DNA from: Azospirillum oryzae
GTDB taxonomy: Bacteria; Pseudomonadota; Alphaproteobacteria; Azospirillales; Azospirillaceae
Reading direction: 5' to 3'
Assembly (NCBI RefSeq): GCF_008364795.1
Contig: NZ_VTTM01000009.1
Span: forward strand, 62,001-126,000
Length of the DNA stretch: 64,000 nucleotides
The notes under the pieces are model-generated. The model was given only the letters and a program-made list of their open reading frames with translations, did no database searches and was not told the DNA's origin. Positions 55,366 to 64,000 of the stretch are shown here, piece by piece; position 1 is the first letter of the stretch, and the number at the start of each line of letters is the position of its first letter. Both the position numbers and the translations under genes were made by a program.

Positions 55366-55770
55366 CTACGCCTTCTCCCCTACATAGGGCTTGTACAGGC
55401 TGTCGGTCTGCTGGATGTGCTCCACGAACCAGTCCTTCAACAGCAGGATCAGGTCCATGCGCAGCATCGTGGGGTTGTCGCCGTCGAAGTCGCGGGCCAG
55501 CTTTTCCACCTCGTCGGCGAAATAGCGGTGGGCGGCGAGGTGGCCGTCCAGTTCGGGATAGCCGCAGCGCTCCATCATCGCCTCTTCCCGCGCGAAATGG
55601 ACGGCAACATAGTCGCGTAGGCTGGCGAGCAGACTCGACAATTCCTCCCGGTTGGCGGGGGTGATGCCGCTTTCCAGCAGACCGTTGAACAGGTCGAGAA
55701 GGCGCCGGTGCTCGTCGTCGAGCACGGGCACGCCGACGCTCATGGATTTGTCCCAAACGACGTAGCTCAT
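55366..55770 (-). CDS. Bacteriohaemerythrin
   Basis: A 134-residue single-domain haemerythrin that binds O2 (and can react with NO) at a di-iron site. All iron-binding motifs are in place: DDEHRRLLDLFN, HFAREEAMME, GHLAAHRYF and EHIQQTD. The ATG at 55770 begins MSYVVWDKSMSVGV, the normal family start. It stands alone between convergent and divergent genes. Confidence 0.95.
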   Translation of the reverse strand: MSYVVWDKSMSVGVPVLDDEHRRLLDLFNGLLESGITPANREELSSLLASLRDYVAVHFAREEAMMERCGYPELDGHLAAHRYFADEVEKLARDFDGDNPTMLRMDLILLLKDWFVEHIQQTDSLYKPYVGEKA

Positions 55771-55977
55771 CGCAGCGATCTCCCCCCTCGCGACCCGCGA
55801 TCGCAGGCGCATCCCGCGGACTGAGGCGGTTGCGGCCGGCCATGGCTGGGTTGTGGACATCTTGACAGGGATCCTAAAACCGGCAACCGTGCCCGTCCAA
55901 GCGGCAAATCCCCGCAGGGGGCGCGGCAAGACGCGCATCGTGCCAAGCCCTCCCCTGCTAAAGCGACAGAGTGACCG

Positions 55978-56739
55978 ATGGCCCTGCTCGACGAGATCGC
56001 GGAGAAGAAACGGGCGCTGGACGCCGCGCGTCCCCTGCCGCAGGAGGTCGTGCACGGCATCGCCGACCGGTTCGAGCTGGATCTGACCGTCGCCGCCGCG
56101 GCGCTGGAGGAGATTCCGCTCAAGCGCGCGGACGTCAAAGCGATCCTGGAGCGCGGCAGCATCCTGCGCCACCGCGGGGTGGAGGAACAGCGCTTCGTCC
56201 TGAACCACCGCGCGGCGCTGGAGCTGATGGCCCGGCTTTCCTTCGATCCCTCGGGCGCCGTCACCGAACGCACGGTTACCGCCTTTCACAGCGTGCTCTA
56301 TCGCGGAATCGAGGACGAGGCCGGAAAATACCGCGACGGTCCGCCGAAGGACGACCCGGCCGAAACGGCTCCTGACCCGGCCAAGCTGCGGGTGTCGATG
56401 TCGGCGCTGTCGACCTGGATGCGCAAGTCCGACGCCGGTCCCGACACGGCTTTCGAGGCGCATCACCGGCTGAGCGCCATCCGTCCCTTCCATGCCGGCA
56501 ACCGGGCGACGGCGCTGCTGCTGTGCAATCTGATCCTGAACCGCGCCGGCTATCCGCCGGTGGTGGTCCAGGCCGACGACCGCGGCCTGTATCTGGACCT
56601 CGTCGAGCGGGCCTGGTCGGTCGGCGACAAGACGCCCTTCCGCGACCTGATGATGCGATTCCTGTCCCAGAGCCTGGATTTCTGCCTGGAAGCGGCAGGG
56701 AAAGGCGAAGACGAGGCGGACGGGGGCGAGGCTCCCTAA
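55978..56739 (+). CDS. Fic-fold protein with degenerate active-site motif
   Basis: A 253-residue protein with the Fido fold. The segment LSAIRPFHAGNRATALLLCNLILNRAGYPPVV (about 163-194) lines up with the Fic core HPFx[DE]GN[GK]R. The catalytic His is replaced by Arg, the acidic residue by Ala, and the GNGR/GNKR anion-binding tail is broken (GNRA). AMP transfer by the usual mechanism is therefore not expected. The N-terminal about 60 residues are helical. It starts at ATG 55978. Its stop overlaps that of the convergent CocE-like gene. There is no antitoxin-like gene adjacent. Confidence 0.7.
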   Translation: MALLDEIAEKKRALDAARPLPQEVVHGIADRFELDLTVAAAALEEIPLKRADVKAILERGSILRHRGVEEQRFVLNHRAALELMARLSFDPSGAVTERTVTAFHSVLYRGIEDEAGKYRDGPPKDDPAETAPDPAKLRVSMSALSTWMRKSDAGPDTAFEAHHRLSAIRPFHAGNRATALLLCNLILNRAGYPPVVVQADDRGLYLDLVERAWSVGDKTPFRDLMMRFLSQSLDFCLEAAGKGEDEADGGEAP

Positions 56740-58391
56740 ACGGTTGATCCGGCCGGCAACCGCAGACGCGACGGCCGGTCGGGACCGCTGTGGATCAGCA
56801 GGGTGATCGGCAGCGCATCGACCCGGCGGGTCTCGCCCGGCTCCGCCCCGGTGCCGGGATTGACCGGATAGGCCGGGAAACAGGACCCGGCAAGGCTGAG
56901 GCGCAACGCCGATCCCGGCGCGAGCGTGGCGCAGGCCGCCCGCATGCCGATGGTCAGCGGCCGGGTCGGATCTCCCGGCTCCACCCGCGCATGGCCATGG
57001 GTCAGCGGCAGCACCTGCCCGTCGGGCCGCAGCACCGACAGCACGGCGCTGACATCGAAGGATGGCGCGTCGGCCTCCACCCACACATCCAGCGCCACCC
57101 GGCCGGCCAGCATCAGCGATTCGTCCAACGGCAGGCTGGTGTAGGTCGCGACGTCCGGGCGGCGGTCGACGGCGGCGCGGTCGGGACGTCCGGCGGCATC
57201 CGGCACCGCATGGCCGCCCACCGTCGGCACCGGCATGCGCGGGTCGTGCACCACCACGTCGAGCGCCTCCAGATCGGGCATCTCCAACTCCAGCCGCCCG
57301 CCCTGACGGTTGGCAAGGCCGTCGCTGGCCAGATGCAGGACCGCTTCGGCCGCCGGCAAGGTGGACAGATCGTGCCAGCGTCCGGTCTCCACATCGTGCA
57401 GGCGGACCGGACCGCCGCGATCCCCTCCCTCGCCCTTCAGCACCCGGTCGAACCACGCGAGTTGCAGCGTGTCGAGCGTCGGCGCCTGTCCAGGCGCGGC
57501 GGCGGGTCCCTCGGCGCCCCAAGGACCGACGACCAGCCGCACCGGTGCCCTCTGGCTTGCGCCGAAGCGCTCATGGGCGTCCAGCATGCCGGCGAGCCGC
57601 GGGTCGTACCAGCCGCCGATCTGCAGGACCGACACGTCGGTCGGCATGGCGTCCTGCATCGCCTTGGGCGACAGCGCGGCCCAGGATGGGCCGGGCACCG
57701 GGTTGGTCAGCCAATCGTCGTAATGGGTGTAGCGGGCGTAGTCGCGCAGGGCCTGCGGCCGTGACGGGATCTCGTCGTCGATGGGCAGGCTGCGCGCCGC
57801 GTCCGTCAGCAACCGGTGCCCGGTTCCGTCCTCGACCCGCCGCGCGGCGTCGGCCGCGGTGCGCAGGGCCCAGCCCATGGCGTCGGCCAACCGGAAGGCC
57901 CCGCCCTCATAGGCCCAGTCGGAAAAGACGTCCCACCCGGCGAAGGCCGGCGTCACCGCGCGCAGGGCCGCCGGCGCCTCGGCCATCGCCAGCCATTGCG
58001 CCATTCCGGCATAGCCGCAGCCGTACATCGCCACAGATCCCGACGATCCCGGCAGGGAGGCCGCCCAGGCGACGGCATCGGCGCCATCCTCCCGTTCCGC
58101 CTCGAAGGGACGGAAGCGGCCGTCGGAGGTGCCGCAGCCGCGCATGTCCTGCACCACCACCACATAACCGCGCGCCGCGTACCAGCGCGGATGGGCGTAG
58201 TGGCTGGTCAGGGCGGTGCGCCGGCCGCAGGGGACGCGCAGGAGTAGCACCGGCCATGTGCCGGCGGCGTCGGGCCGATAGAGATCGGCATCCAACCGCA
58301 CGCCGTCCCGCGTCCGCATCGACACGGTTTCCGGCGGCCGGACCGGCAGCAGGCTGTGGGAGTGGTGGATCACCGGGGCCAGATGGGTCAT
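56736..58391 (-). CDS. CocE/NonD-family hydrolase with altered catalytic residues
   Basis: A 551-residue alpha/beta hydrolase of the CocE/X-Pro dipeptidyl-peptidase group. The N-terminal catalytic domain shows MRTRDGVRLDADLYRPDA, VVVVQDMRGCGTSDGRFRPF, the nucleophile elbow and GGWYDPRLAGM with the Asp. A C-terminal jelly-roll domain follows (about 320-551, SLMLAGRVALDVWVEADAPSFDVSAVL). The elbow reads GCGYAG, so Cys stands where Ser is expected (GxSYxG). The usual GPWSH with the catalytic His reads GPWGAE. It may be a Cys-dependent or inactive member. ATG 58391 begins the domain; an in-frame ATG at 58451 is also possible, and neither has a clear ribosome site. Confidence 0.82.
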   Translation of the reverse strand: MTHLAPVIHHSHSLLPVRPPETVSMRTRDGVRLDADLYRPDAAGTWPVLLLRVPCGRRTALTSHYAHPRWYAARGYVVVVQDMRGCGTSDGRFRPFEAEREDGADAVAWAASLPGSSGSVAMYGCGYAGMAQWLAMAEAPAALRAVTPAFAGWDVFSDWAYEGGAFRLADAMGWALRTAADAARRVEDGTGHRLLTDAARSLPIDDEIPSRPQALRDYARYTHYDDWLTNPVPGPSWAALSPKAMQDAMPTDVSVLQIGGWYDPRLAGMLDAHERFGASQRAPVRLVVGPWGAEGPAAAPGQAPTLDTLQLAWFDRVLKGEGGDRGGPVRLHDVETGRWHDLSTLPAAEAVLHLASDGLANRQGGRLELEMPDLEALDVVVHDPRMPVPTVGGHAVPDAAGRPDRAAVDRRPDVATYTSLPLDESLMLAGRVALDVWVEADAPSFDVSAVLSVLRPDGQVLPLTHGHARVEPGDPTRPLTIGMRAACATLAPGSALRLSLAGSCFPAYPVNPGTGAEPGETRRVDALPITLLIHSGPDRPSRLRLPAGSTV

Positions 58392-58642
58392 GGCTGATCG
58401 GGCTCGCTCGATGACGAACAACAGATAATGTGTCGTCGTGGCAAAGCCCATGCCAGAGGAAGGAAGGCGATCGGCCTAAATTTTAAGGTCGCAAATCCAG
58501 GCATGGAAAGCCCGCTCCCCTTACGGGAAATGGGCTTTTCCAGGTTTCGCGGCCGTTTCGTGGTCGGTGCCGATCAATGCGAGGATAAATTCCAACCGCC
58601 CATTCCCCAGGCCGATGCCCCTTTCACGGGCATACCGCCCAA

Positions 58643-60364
58643 TCAGGCGGCAATCAGCTCGAAACGGTCGACATCGACCATGCCACGGTCGGTGATCTTC
58701 AGGTGCGGGATGACCGGCAGCGGCAGGAAGGCCAACTGCAGGAAGGGCTCGGCCAGCGGACAGCCCATGGCGCGGACGGCGGCGCGCAGGGACCGGAGTT
58801 TCACCTCCACGGCCTCGAACGACTCCAGGCTCATCAGCCCGGCCAGCGGCAGCGCCAGTTCCCCGACCACCTGCCCGTTGCGCACGGCAACGAAGCCGCC
58901 CTGCAGCTCGATCAACCGGTTCACCGCGATGCGCATATCGGCATCGCCGGCACCCACCACGCAGATGTTGTGGCTGTCATGGCCGACCGACGAGGCCAGC
59001 GCCCCCTCCGCGAAGCCGAAGCCCTGGACGAAGCCGCGGCCGATGTTGCGGTTGCTGCCGTGGCGGGCGAAGACACAGATCTTCAGCAGGTCGCGTGACG
59101 GATCGGCCACCATCCGGCCGCCGACCACCGGCACCTCGATCCGCCGGTGTTCGGTCAGGATCTTGCCCGGTTCCAGCCCGATCACTGACTGGACGGAGCC
59201 GCCGACCGGCACGGCGAAATCCTCCTCGGCCACCGGCTCCAGCTTCACCGAATCCAGCCCCACCGGCGTTACCGCCGGCCGGCCGTCGAAGCTGTGCGGC
59301 CCGACGATCTTGCCGTTGCGGATGACGCGGTTGACCGCGCAGTCCTCCAGATCGTCCAGAAGGACCAGATCGGCGCGATGCCCCGGCGCCACCAACCCGC
59401 GGTCGTACAGACGGAAGCCGCGGGCGGCCGACCATGTGGCGGCACGATAGACATGGGCGACCGGCGCGCCGAGGCGGATGGCGCTGCGGATCAGGTGATC
59501 CATGTGCCCCTCCTCCGCGATGTCCAGCGGATTGCGGTCGTCGGTGCAGAAGCCGAGGAACGGTGAGGTCTCCGGCCCGATGACTTCGGCAAGGGCATGG
59601 ACGTCCTTCGACACCGACCCGTCACGGATCAGCACCTGCATGCCCTTGCGCAGCTTCTCCATCGCCTCATCGGCACTGGTCGTCTCGTGGCAGTTGCGGA
59701 TGCCGCAGGACAGATAGGCGTTCAGTTCCTTCCCCGTCACCAGCGGGGCGTGGCCGTCGATGTGGCGCCCGTCGAAGGCGGCCAGCTTGTCCAGTACCCC
59801 GTCCACCTTGTGGAAGACGCCGGGAAAGTTCATGAATTCCGCCAGCCCCAGCACGCGCGGATGGTCCATGTGGCGGATCAGGTCCGGCGCCTCCAGCCGG
59901 GCACCCGAGGTCTCCAGTTCCGTCGCCGGCACGCAGGAGGACAGCTGAACGAACAGGTCGAGCACCGTGCCCCCGGCACAGTCGAGGAAATAGCTGAGGC
60001 CCCTCTCGCCCAACACATTGCAGATCTCATGCGGGTCACAGATGGCGGTGGTGGTGCCGCGGGGCAGGACGCAGCGGTCGAACTCCTGCGGGGTGACACA
60101 GGTGGATTCGCAGTGGACATGGGTGTCGATGAAGCCGGGAACCACGGTCAGGCCGCGCCCGTCGATCTCCTCCACCCCGTCATAGGACTCGTAGGTGCCG
60201 ACGATGACCTCGCCGCAGACGGCGATGTCACCCTCCGCGATCTCGCCGGTGACGACGTTGAGGAAGCGCGTGTTCTTGATGACCAGATCGGCCTTCGCCT
60301 CCCCCAGCGCCTGCCCGATGCGCGTCTTCAGATCGTCCCGCCCCACTGCCCGGCTGACCGACAT
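58643..60364 (-). CDS. ade: Adenine deaminase
   Basis: A 573-residue amidohydrolase of the Ade type (E. coli 588), converting adenine to hypoxanthine. It shows the metal-binding signature PGFIDTHVHCESTCVTPQEF, RGTTTAICDPHEICNVLG, the segment DGHAPLVTGKELNAYLSCGIRNCHETTSADEAMEKLRKG, LGFCTDDRNPLDI and HDSHNICVVGAGDADM. I chose ATG 60364; a start nine codons upstream is possible. It stands alone, convergent with nothing, and the 251 bases downstream to the hydrolase start hold no supported gene. Confidence 0.94.
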   Translation of the reverse strand: MSVSRAVGRDDLKTRIGQALGEAKADLVIKNTRFLNVVTGEIAEGDIAVCGEVIVGTYESYDGVEEIDGRGLTVVPGFIDTHVHCESTCVTPQEFDRCVLPRGTTTAICDPHEICNVLGERGLSYFLDCAGGTVLDLFVQLSSCVPATELETSGARLEAPDLIRHMDHPRVLGLAEFMNFPGVFHKVDGVLDKLAAFDGRHIDGHAPLVTGKELNAYLSCGIRNCHETTSADEAMEKLRKGMQVLIRDGSVSKDVHALAEVIGPETSPFLGFCTDDRNPLDIAEEGHMDHLIRSAIRLGAPVAHVYRAATWSAARGFRLYDRGLVAPGHRADLVLLDDLEDCAVNRVIRNGKIVGPHSFDGRPAVTPVGLDSVKLEPVAEEDFAVPVGGSVQSVIGLEPGKILTEHRRIEVPVVGGRMVADPSRDLLKICVFARHGSNRNIGRGFVQGFGFAEGALASSVGHDSHNICVVGAGDADMRIAVNRLIELQGGFVAVRNGQVVGELALPLAGLMSLESFEAVEVKLRSLRAAVRAMGCPLAEPFLQLAFLPLPVIPHLKITDRGMVDVDRFELIAA

Positions 60365-60430
60365 GTCCCACTCCGCCTGTCGTCTATTCAAAGAGGCAAA
60401 GTGGCCCGCCGCCCGGCCCTGCGCAAGCGG

Positions 60431-61627
60431 CTATCCGCCGGCCTGCTGGCGGAATGGGGAGCGGGCCTGTTCCTGCGCATAAGCGGCGAGAACCTTGGCG
60501 TTGTCCAGTTCCAGCCCTTCCGCCACCGCACGGCGCATATTGGTGTACAGGAACCAGTGGCAGGCATGGGAGAGTTTCGGCAGGAACCCTCGCGCCAGCT
60601 TGTGCGGGCCGCCGCGCCCGCTGTCCACACGGCTCAACCCCCGGGCAATCGCCCGTTCGACAGTGCGGTAATAGCAGATCTCGAAATGGACCAGCTGCGC
60701 GCCCTCCCTCGCCCCCCAGCTGCGCACATAGAGGCAATCGTCACCTTCCATGGTCAGCAAGGCGCCGATCGCGACTCCGCCGGATTCGGCGAACGTCAGC
60801 GTCACGGCATCACCGAAAGCGGCGCAGAGTCGCAGGACGAAATCCATCGTCAGCGCCTGACGCCTCCCCCGGCGGCTATGGAGGTCGGCCAGCAAATCCA
60901 GGAACACCGCGACATCGGCCTCCCCGACCCGGCCGCCCGGCACATCGCGAATCCGCACCCCGCTTTCGATGATCTTGCGGCGTTCCCACAGCATCACGCT
61001 GCGCCGACGGCTCGACAGGGCCGCGGTGAATTCGGTGAAGTCGCCATAGCCCGCGTTCCGCCACTCGTAATCGACGGTATGGCGGGTCAGCCATCCCGCC
61101 TTCTCGAAACGGGCACGGTCTTCCTCGTCCGGAAAGCTCACATGGATGGAAGAAAGACCATGATTGTGGGCCAATGAACGCATAGCCCCTGTTAGTGCAT
61201 CTGCCACGCCGGACGGCGCTCCCTCCCGTAGCAAAATCCGCGCGCCGGTCACCGGCGTGTAGGGGACCTCCATGACCAGCTTCGGAAAATAGCGTCCACC
61301 CGACGCCTGAAAGCCGTCGATCCATGCCTGATCGGGCCAGAACTCGTCCGTAGACCGGTCGCGCAGATAGAGGGGCGCCGCTCCAACCGTAAGGCCCAAT
61401 TCATCCCTTACGATCATATGGGCGGGACGCCAGCCATTGTCCGGCCCGGCCAGACCGCTGTCTTCGACCGCGCTCAGATAAGCATGCCGCAGGAACGGCC
61501 CCTTGCCGGCGGCACAGGCATCCCATTCCAGCGGGTCGATCCCGGAAATCCCAAATACCATCGCGACCGAAAACGGCTCACCCTGCCGGTCGCCGTCCTG
61601 TGCAACCGGTCCCTGCCTCATGACCAT
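60431..61627 (-). CDS. FemAB/GNAT-like acyltransferase-fold protein (COG3146 type)
   Basis: A 398-residue soluble protein related to FemAB-type acyltransferases, a family linked to peptidoglycan or peptidoglycan-like biosynthesis. Visible are GKGPFLRHAYLSAVEDSG, GRYFPKLVMEVPYTPVTGARIL, the basic SSRRRSVMLWERRKI, and near the end the family signature VDSGRGGPHKLARGFLP followed by THxxHWFL-like SHACHWFLYTNMRRAV. The biochemical function is not established. The start ATG 61627 follows CAGGGA. It ends 13 bases from the PAS kinase gene's end. Confidence 0.85.
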   Translation of the reverse strand: MVMRQGPVAQDGDRQGEPFSVAMVFGISGIDPLEWDACAAGKGPFLRHAYLSAVEDSGLAGPDNGWRPAHMIVRDELGLTVGAAPLYLRDRSTDEFWPDQAWIDGFQASGGRYFPKLVMEVPYTPVTGARILLREGAPSGVADALTGAMRSLAHNHGLSSIHVSFPDEEDRARFEKAGWLTRHTVDYEWRNAGYGDFTEFTAALSSRRRSVMLWERRKIIESGVRIRDVPGGRVGEADVAVFLDLLADLHSRRGRRQALTMDFVLRLCAAFGDAVTLTFAESGGVAIGALLTMEGDDCLYVRSWGAREGAQLVHFEICYYRTVERAIARGLSRVDSGRGGPHKLARGFLPKLSHACHWFLYTNMRRAVAEGLELDNAKVLAAYAQEQARSPFRQQAGG

Positions 61628-61639
61628 GTCATTCCCTGA

Positions 61640-62977
61640 TTATTCCCCGTCGTAGGGCGGCGCCACCGGAAGCCGTACGCTGACCGTCGTGCCTTCCCCC
61701 TCGCGGCTGCGGATGTCCAGCGTGCCGTTCAGCAGATCGACGAAGGACCGCACCAGCGGCAGGCCCAGCCCAGTGCCGCCTGAGCGGCGGGACAGTTGGC
61801 TGTCGACCTGACCGAAAGGTTGCAGGGCGATGGCGATGCCGTCCGCATTCATGCCGATCCCACTGTCAGCCACCTCGATCAGGATTCGGTCGCGTTCCGG
61901 GCGGACCCGCAGGGCGACGCTGCCGCCGGTGGGGGTGAACTTCACCGCGTTGGTCAACAGGTTCAGCAGGATTTGCTTCACCCGCACCGGGTCGCCCAAC
62001 AGGCGGGGGGTTTCGGGGGCGATGTCCTGGGTCAGGGTCAGCCCGCCTTCCTCCGCCCGTTCGGCGATCAGCAGAAGCGAGCTTTCCACGGCGTCGCGCA
62101 CGTCCATCGGCTGCGGATGCATTTCCAACTTGCCGGCCTCGATCTTGGCAACATCCAGGATATCGCTGATGACCGCCAGCAGGTGCTGGCTCGACTTGCC
62201 GATCACCTTGGCGTAGTCGAGGTATTTGGGATGGCCGAGCGGCCCGACGATCTCGCTCTCCATCATCGAGGAAAAGCCGATGATGGCGTTCAGCGGCGTG
62301 CGCAGCTCGTGACTCATGTTGGCGAGGAACTCGCTCTTGGCGCGGTTGGCGAGTTCGGCCTGTTCCTTTGCCTGGATCAGCGCCTGTTCGGCGCGGCGAC
62401 GTTCCTGGATCTCCTGCATCAAAGCGCGGGTACGCTCGGCCACCCGCATCTCCAGCTCGTCGCGGGCCTGACGCAGAGCCAGTTCCGCCCGCTTGCGGCG
62501 TGTGATGTCCTGGCCGACGCAGAGGATGCCCGCCGGCGCGCCGTCGGCCTCCGGCAGCCGGTTCAGGTTCCACAGAAGCACACGCTCGCTCATGCAGTCC
62601 TGCTCGCGCAGGGCCTGCTCGAAGTTGCGGACCTCCATTCCCTCGGCGGCGACCTTGAGCTGGGCGGCGAAGGCGCCGGTCGGCTGCTCCCCCATCATCT
62701 CGGTCCAGGGGCGGCCGATGGCGGTGCCGGGCTCCAGCCCGAAGGCGCGTTCGGCATCACGGTTGGCCTCCAGCACACGGCCATCGTCTCCCAGCACCAG
62801 GATGATGCTGGCCGCCGTGCGCAGCAGGGAGCGGAAGCGCGCCTCCCCTGCCCGCGCCTCGCTCTGGCGCAATGCGGCTTCCAACTCGGCGATGCGCCGT
62901 TCCAGCCGGCGGATGGTGTCGGCCGGGCCGCCTCCCGGCGACGGGGCCGGGTCGGCGAAGAAGATCGGATCGGTCAC
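61640..62977 (-). CDS. Soluble PAS histidine kinase
   Basis: A 445-residue cytoplasmic kinase with no membrane span. An N-terminal coiled coil (TIRRLERRIAELEAALRQSEAR) is followed by a PAS domain (SIILVLGDDGRVLEANRDAERAFG, about 58-165), a coiled linker, HisKA with His222 (ANMSHELRTPLNAIIG) and HATPase (NLLTNAVKFTP, DSGIGM, GTGLGLPLV). It starts with ATG inside the stop codon of the DUF2336 gene (ATGA), so the two are cotranslated. No response regulator is in the window. Confidence 0.9.
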   Translation of the reverse strand: MTDPIFFADPAPSPGGGPADTIRRLERRIAELEAALRQSEARAGEARFRSLLRTAASIILVLGDDGRVLEANRDAERAFGLEPGTAIGRPWTEMMGEQPTGAFAAQLKVAAEGMEVRNFEQALREQDCMSERVLLWNLNRLPEADGAPAGILCVGQDITRRKRAELALRQARDELEMRVAERTRALMQEIQERRRAEQALIQAKEQAELANRAKSEFLANMSHELRTPLNAIIGFSSMMESEIVGPLGHPKYLDYAKVIGKSSQHLLAVISDILDVAKIEAGKLEMHPQPMDVRDAVESSLLLIAERAEEGGLTLTQDIAPETPRLLGDPVRVKQILLNLLTNAVKFTPTGGSVALRVRPERDRILIEVADSGIGMNADGIAIALQPFGQVDSQLSRRSGGTGLGLPLVRSFVDLLNGTLDIRSREGEGTTVSVRLPVAPPYDGE

Positions 62978-64000
62978 GCCGCGGCGTTTTCCGGCTGCAT
63001 CATGTCGCCCAGCTTCGCCAGCAGGAACTCCAGATCCTCCGGCGCCAGATCCTCGTACTGGGTCAGGATGCGCTCGATGACGCGGCGGCGGTGGCGCTCG
63101 CGGTCGCCGGGTTCGCCGTCATAGGGGGTCTCCTTCAGCACGTCGATCGCGATGCGGCAGGCCGGCAGCAGGGCCGGCGGCAGCTTTGCCTTGTCATACA
63201 GCGACTTCAGCCCCAGCCGTCCGGCATCATGGATCAGCAGCCGGGCGTTGGTCAGCGGCACGTTCGCCATGCGCGACATCGCCATCTCGAAGAAGGCGAT
63301 GTCGCCGGTGCACAGCGAGCGGACCAGCAGCGACGGCGTCAGGCGGCCGGTACGGGCAAGCTGGGTGACCAGCCGGTCCAGCGCCCCTTCGTCGCTCTCC
63401 CCGGTGAACAGGGCGACGGTCGCCCGTTCACGGCTTTGCAGGATCAGCTCCGACGCGACCTTCGACGGCAGTTCGTGGTGCGAGACCAGATGCTGGCGCA
63501 GCCGTTCCGACACGACGGCGACCAGACGCTCGGCGATGGTGATCGGCAGCTTCGAACGGTGGACCAGCGGATCCTGCACCGCCTCGCTGGCGCCGAAGCG
63601 GTCGATGACGCGGCCCAGGCTCTGCTCGCCAAGCTCCGCCCCCTCGTTGGCGACCAGTGCCGCGACCGCGTGTTCGGAACCGCTTTCGATCAGCGCGTCG
63701 GCGACCACGGCCGGCACGGTCGGGCGTTGGGCGATGGCGGTGCTCTTTGCCTCCGCTCCCGTCCGCACGATCTCGACCAGATCGGCCGGTGTCAGCACGG
63801 TGGAGACGCTCAGCACCGGGATCGCCACCGCCTCCACATCGCGGGCCAGGGTCAGGGCGACGTCACGCGGCAGGGATGGGCTGGATTTCAGATTCTCGGC
63901 CAGGGTCTGACGGACGCGCAGGACCGTGTCCGTGACCATCACGCGGATGATGTCCTCCGCCAGCATGCGCTCCGACTGCGACAGCTCCGGGCTGTCGAAC
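62974..64000 (-). CDS. DUF2336 protein (5' end outside window)
   Basis: At least 341 residues of a helical-repeat protein of the DUF2336 family, almost confined to alphaproteobacteria and related to HEAT-like folds. It shows DIIRVMVTDTVLRVRQTLAENL, LPRDVALTLARDVEAVAIPVLSVSTVLTPADLVEIV, and HHELPSKVASELILQSRE. The frame continues past 64000 (FDSPELSQSERMLAED precedes the first internal Met), so the true start is not visible. It is coupled to the PAS kinase by a four-base overlap, suggesting a role in that signalling pathway. Confidence 0.88.
   Translation of the reverse strand, partial: FDSPELSQSERMLAEDIIRVMVTDTVLRVRQTLAENLKSSPSLPRDVALTLARDVEAVAIPVLSVSTVLTPADLVEIVRTGAEAKSTAIAQRPTVPAVVADALIESGSEHAVAALVANEGAELGEQSLGRVIDRFGASEAVQDPLVHRSKLPITIAERLVAVVSERLRQHLVSHHELPSKVASELILQSRERATVALFTGESDEGALDRLVTQLARTGRLTPSLLVRSLCTGDIAFFEMAMSRMANVPLTNARLLIHDAGRLGLKSLYDKAKLPPALLPACRIAIDVLKETPYDGEPGDRERHRRRVIERILTQYEDLAPEDLEFLLAKLGDMMQPENAAA

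Overview
The window is a 64 kb stretch of very GC-rich chromosomal (or chromid) DNA. The set of families points to an alphaproteobacterium of the Azospirillum/Rhodospirillaceae type: a DUF2336 protein, many hybrid histidine kinases, a 40-residue 'YLAANPDL' RTX repeat protein, MHS-type permeases, and a cluster of ETF-QO, uracil-DNA glycosylase, lytic transglycosylase, moaB and a TPR protein. That assignment is inference from gene content. Gene density is high. I see no rRNA, tRNA, insertion sequence, integrase or CRISPR array, so this looks like core or regulatory chromosome rather than a mobile region.

Layout. 1-5.5 kb: a truncated sigma54 activator, a KGG stress protein, a 7TM-type histidine kinase, and a TRAP dctQM pair with no binding protein beside it. 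5.5-8.7 kb: a nitric-oxide module, with norR and a small co-encoded gene divergent from hmp, a textbook -24/-12 promoter and three NorR boxes. 9-13 kb: a chemoreceptor, then hexR-eda with a HexR operator. 13-18 kb: a TorS-like hybrid kinase divergent from a periplasmic binding protein. 18-21 kb: an MHS-family permease and an RTX repeat protein. 21-28 kb: a CrbS/CrbR-like acetate-type sensor pair, an NrtR-like protein and gltA. 28-33.6 kb: a GAF/PAS hybrid kinase translationally coupled to a LuxO/NtrC-like response regulator.

33.7-42.7 kb holds a complete lactate-utilisation locus: an LldR-like regulator divergent from lldP, Dld-II and lldEFG, plus a small extra ORF. 42.7-45.8 kb has dadA divergent from a TyrR/PhhR-like activator, with a clear sigma54 promoter and an upstream TyrR-type box. 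45.8-55.3 kb is housekeeping: zinc-ribbon membrane protein, ETF-QO, UDG, Slt, MoaB, an APH-like kinase and a TPR lipoprotein-like protein. 55.3-64 kb has hemerythrin, a Fic-fold protein with a degraded motif, a CocE-like hydrolase with a Cys in the nucleophile position, adenine deaminase, a FemAB/GNAT-like protein, and a PAS kinase overlapping a DUF2336 protein.

How it works together. The window is unusually rich in signalling: five histidine kinases, two response regulators and four sigma54 activators. The metabolic genes handle short carbon compounds (lactate, acetate/citrate, Entner-Doudoroff intermediates, D-amino acids) and nitrosative stress. I found no clearly new multi-gene system. 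The strongest observations are two sequence-supported sigma54 circuits (NorR-hmp and TyrR-like-dadA), a HexR operator, and two neighbouring enzymes-by-fold that lack their canonical catalytic residues.
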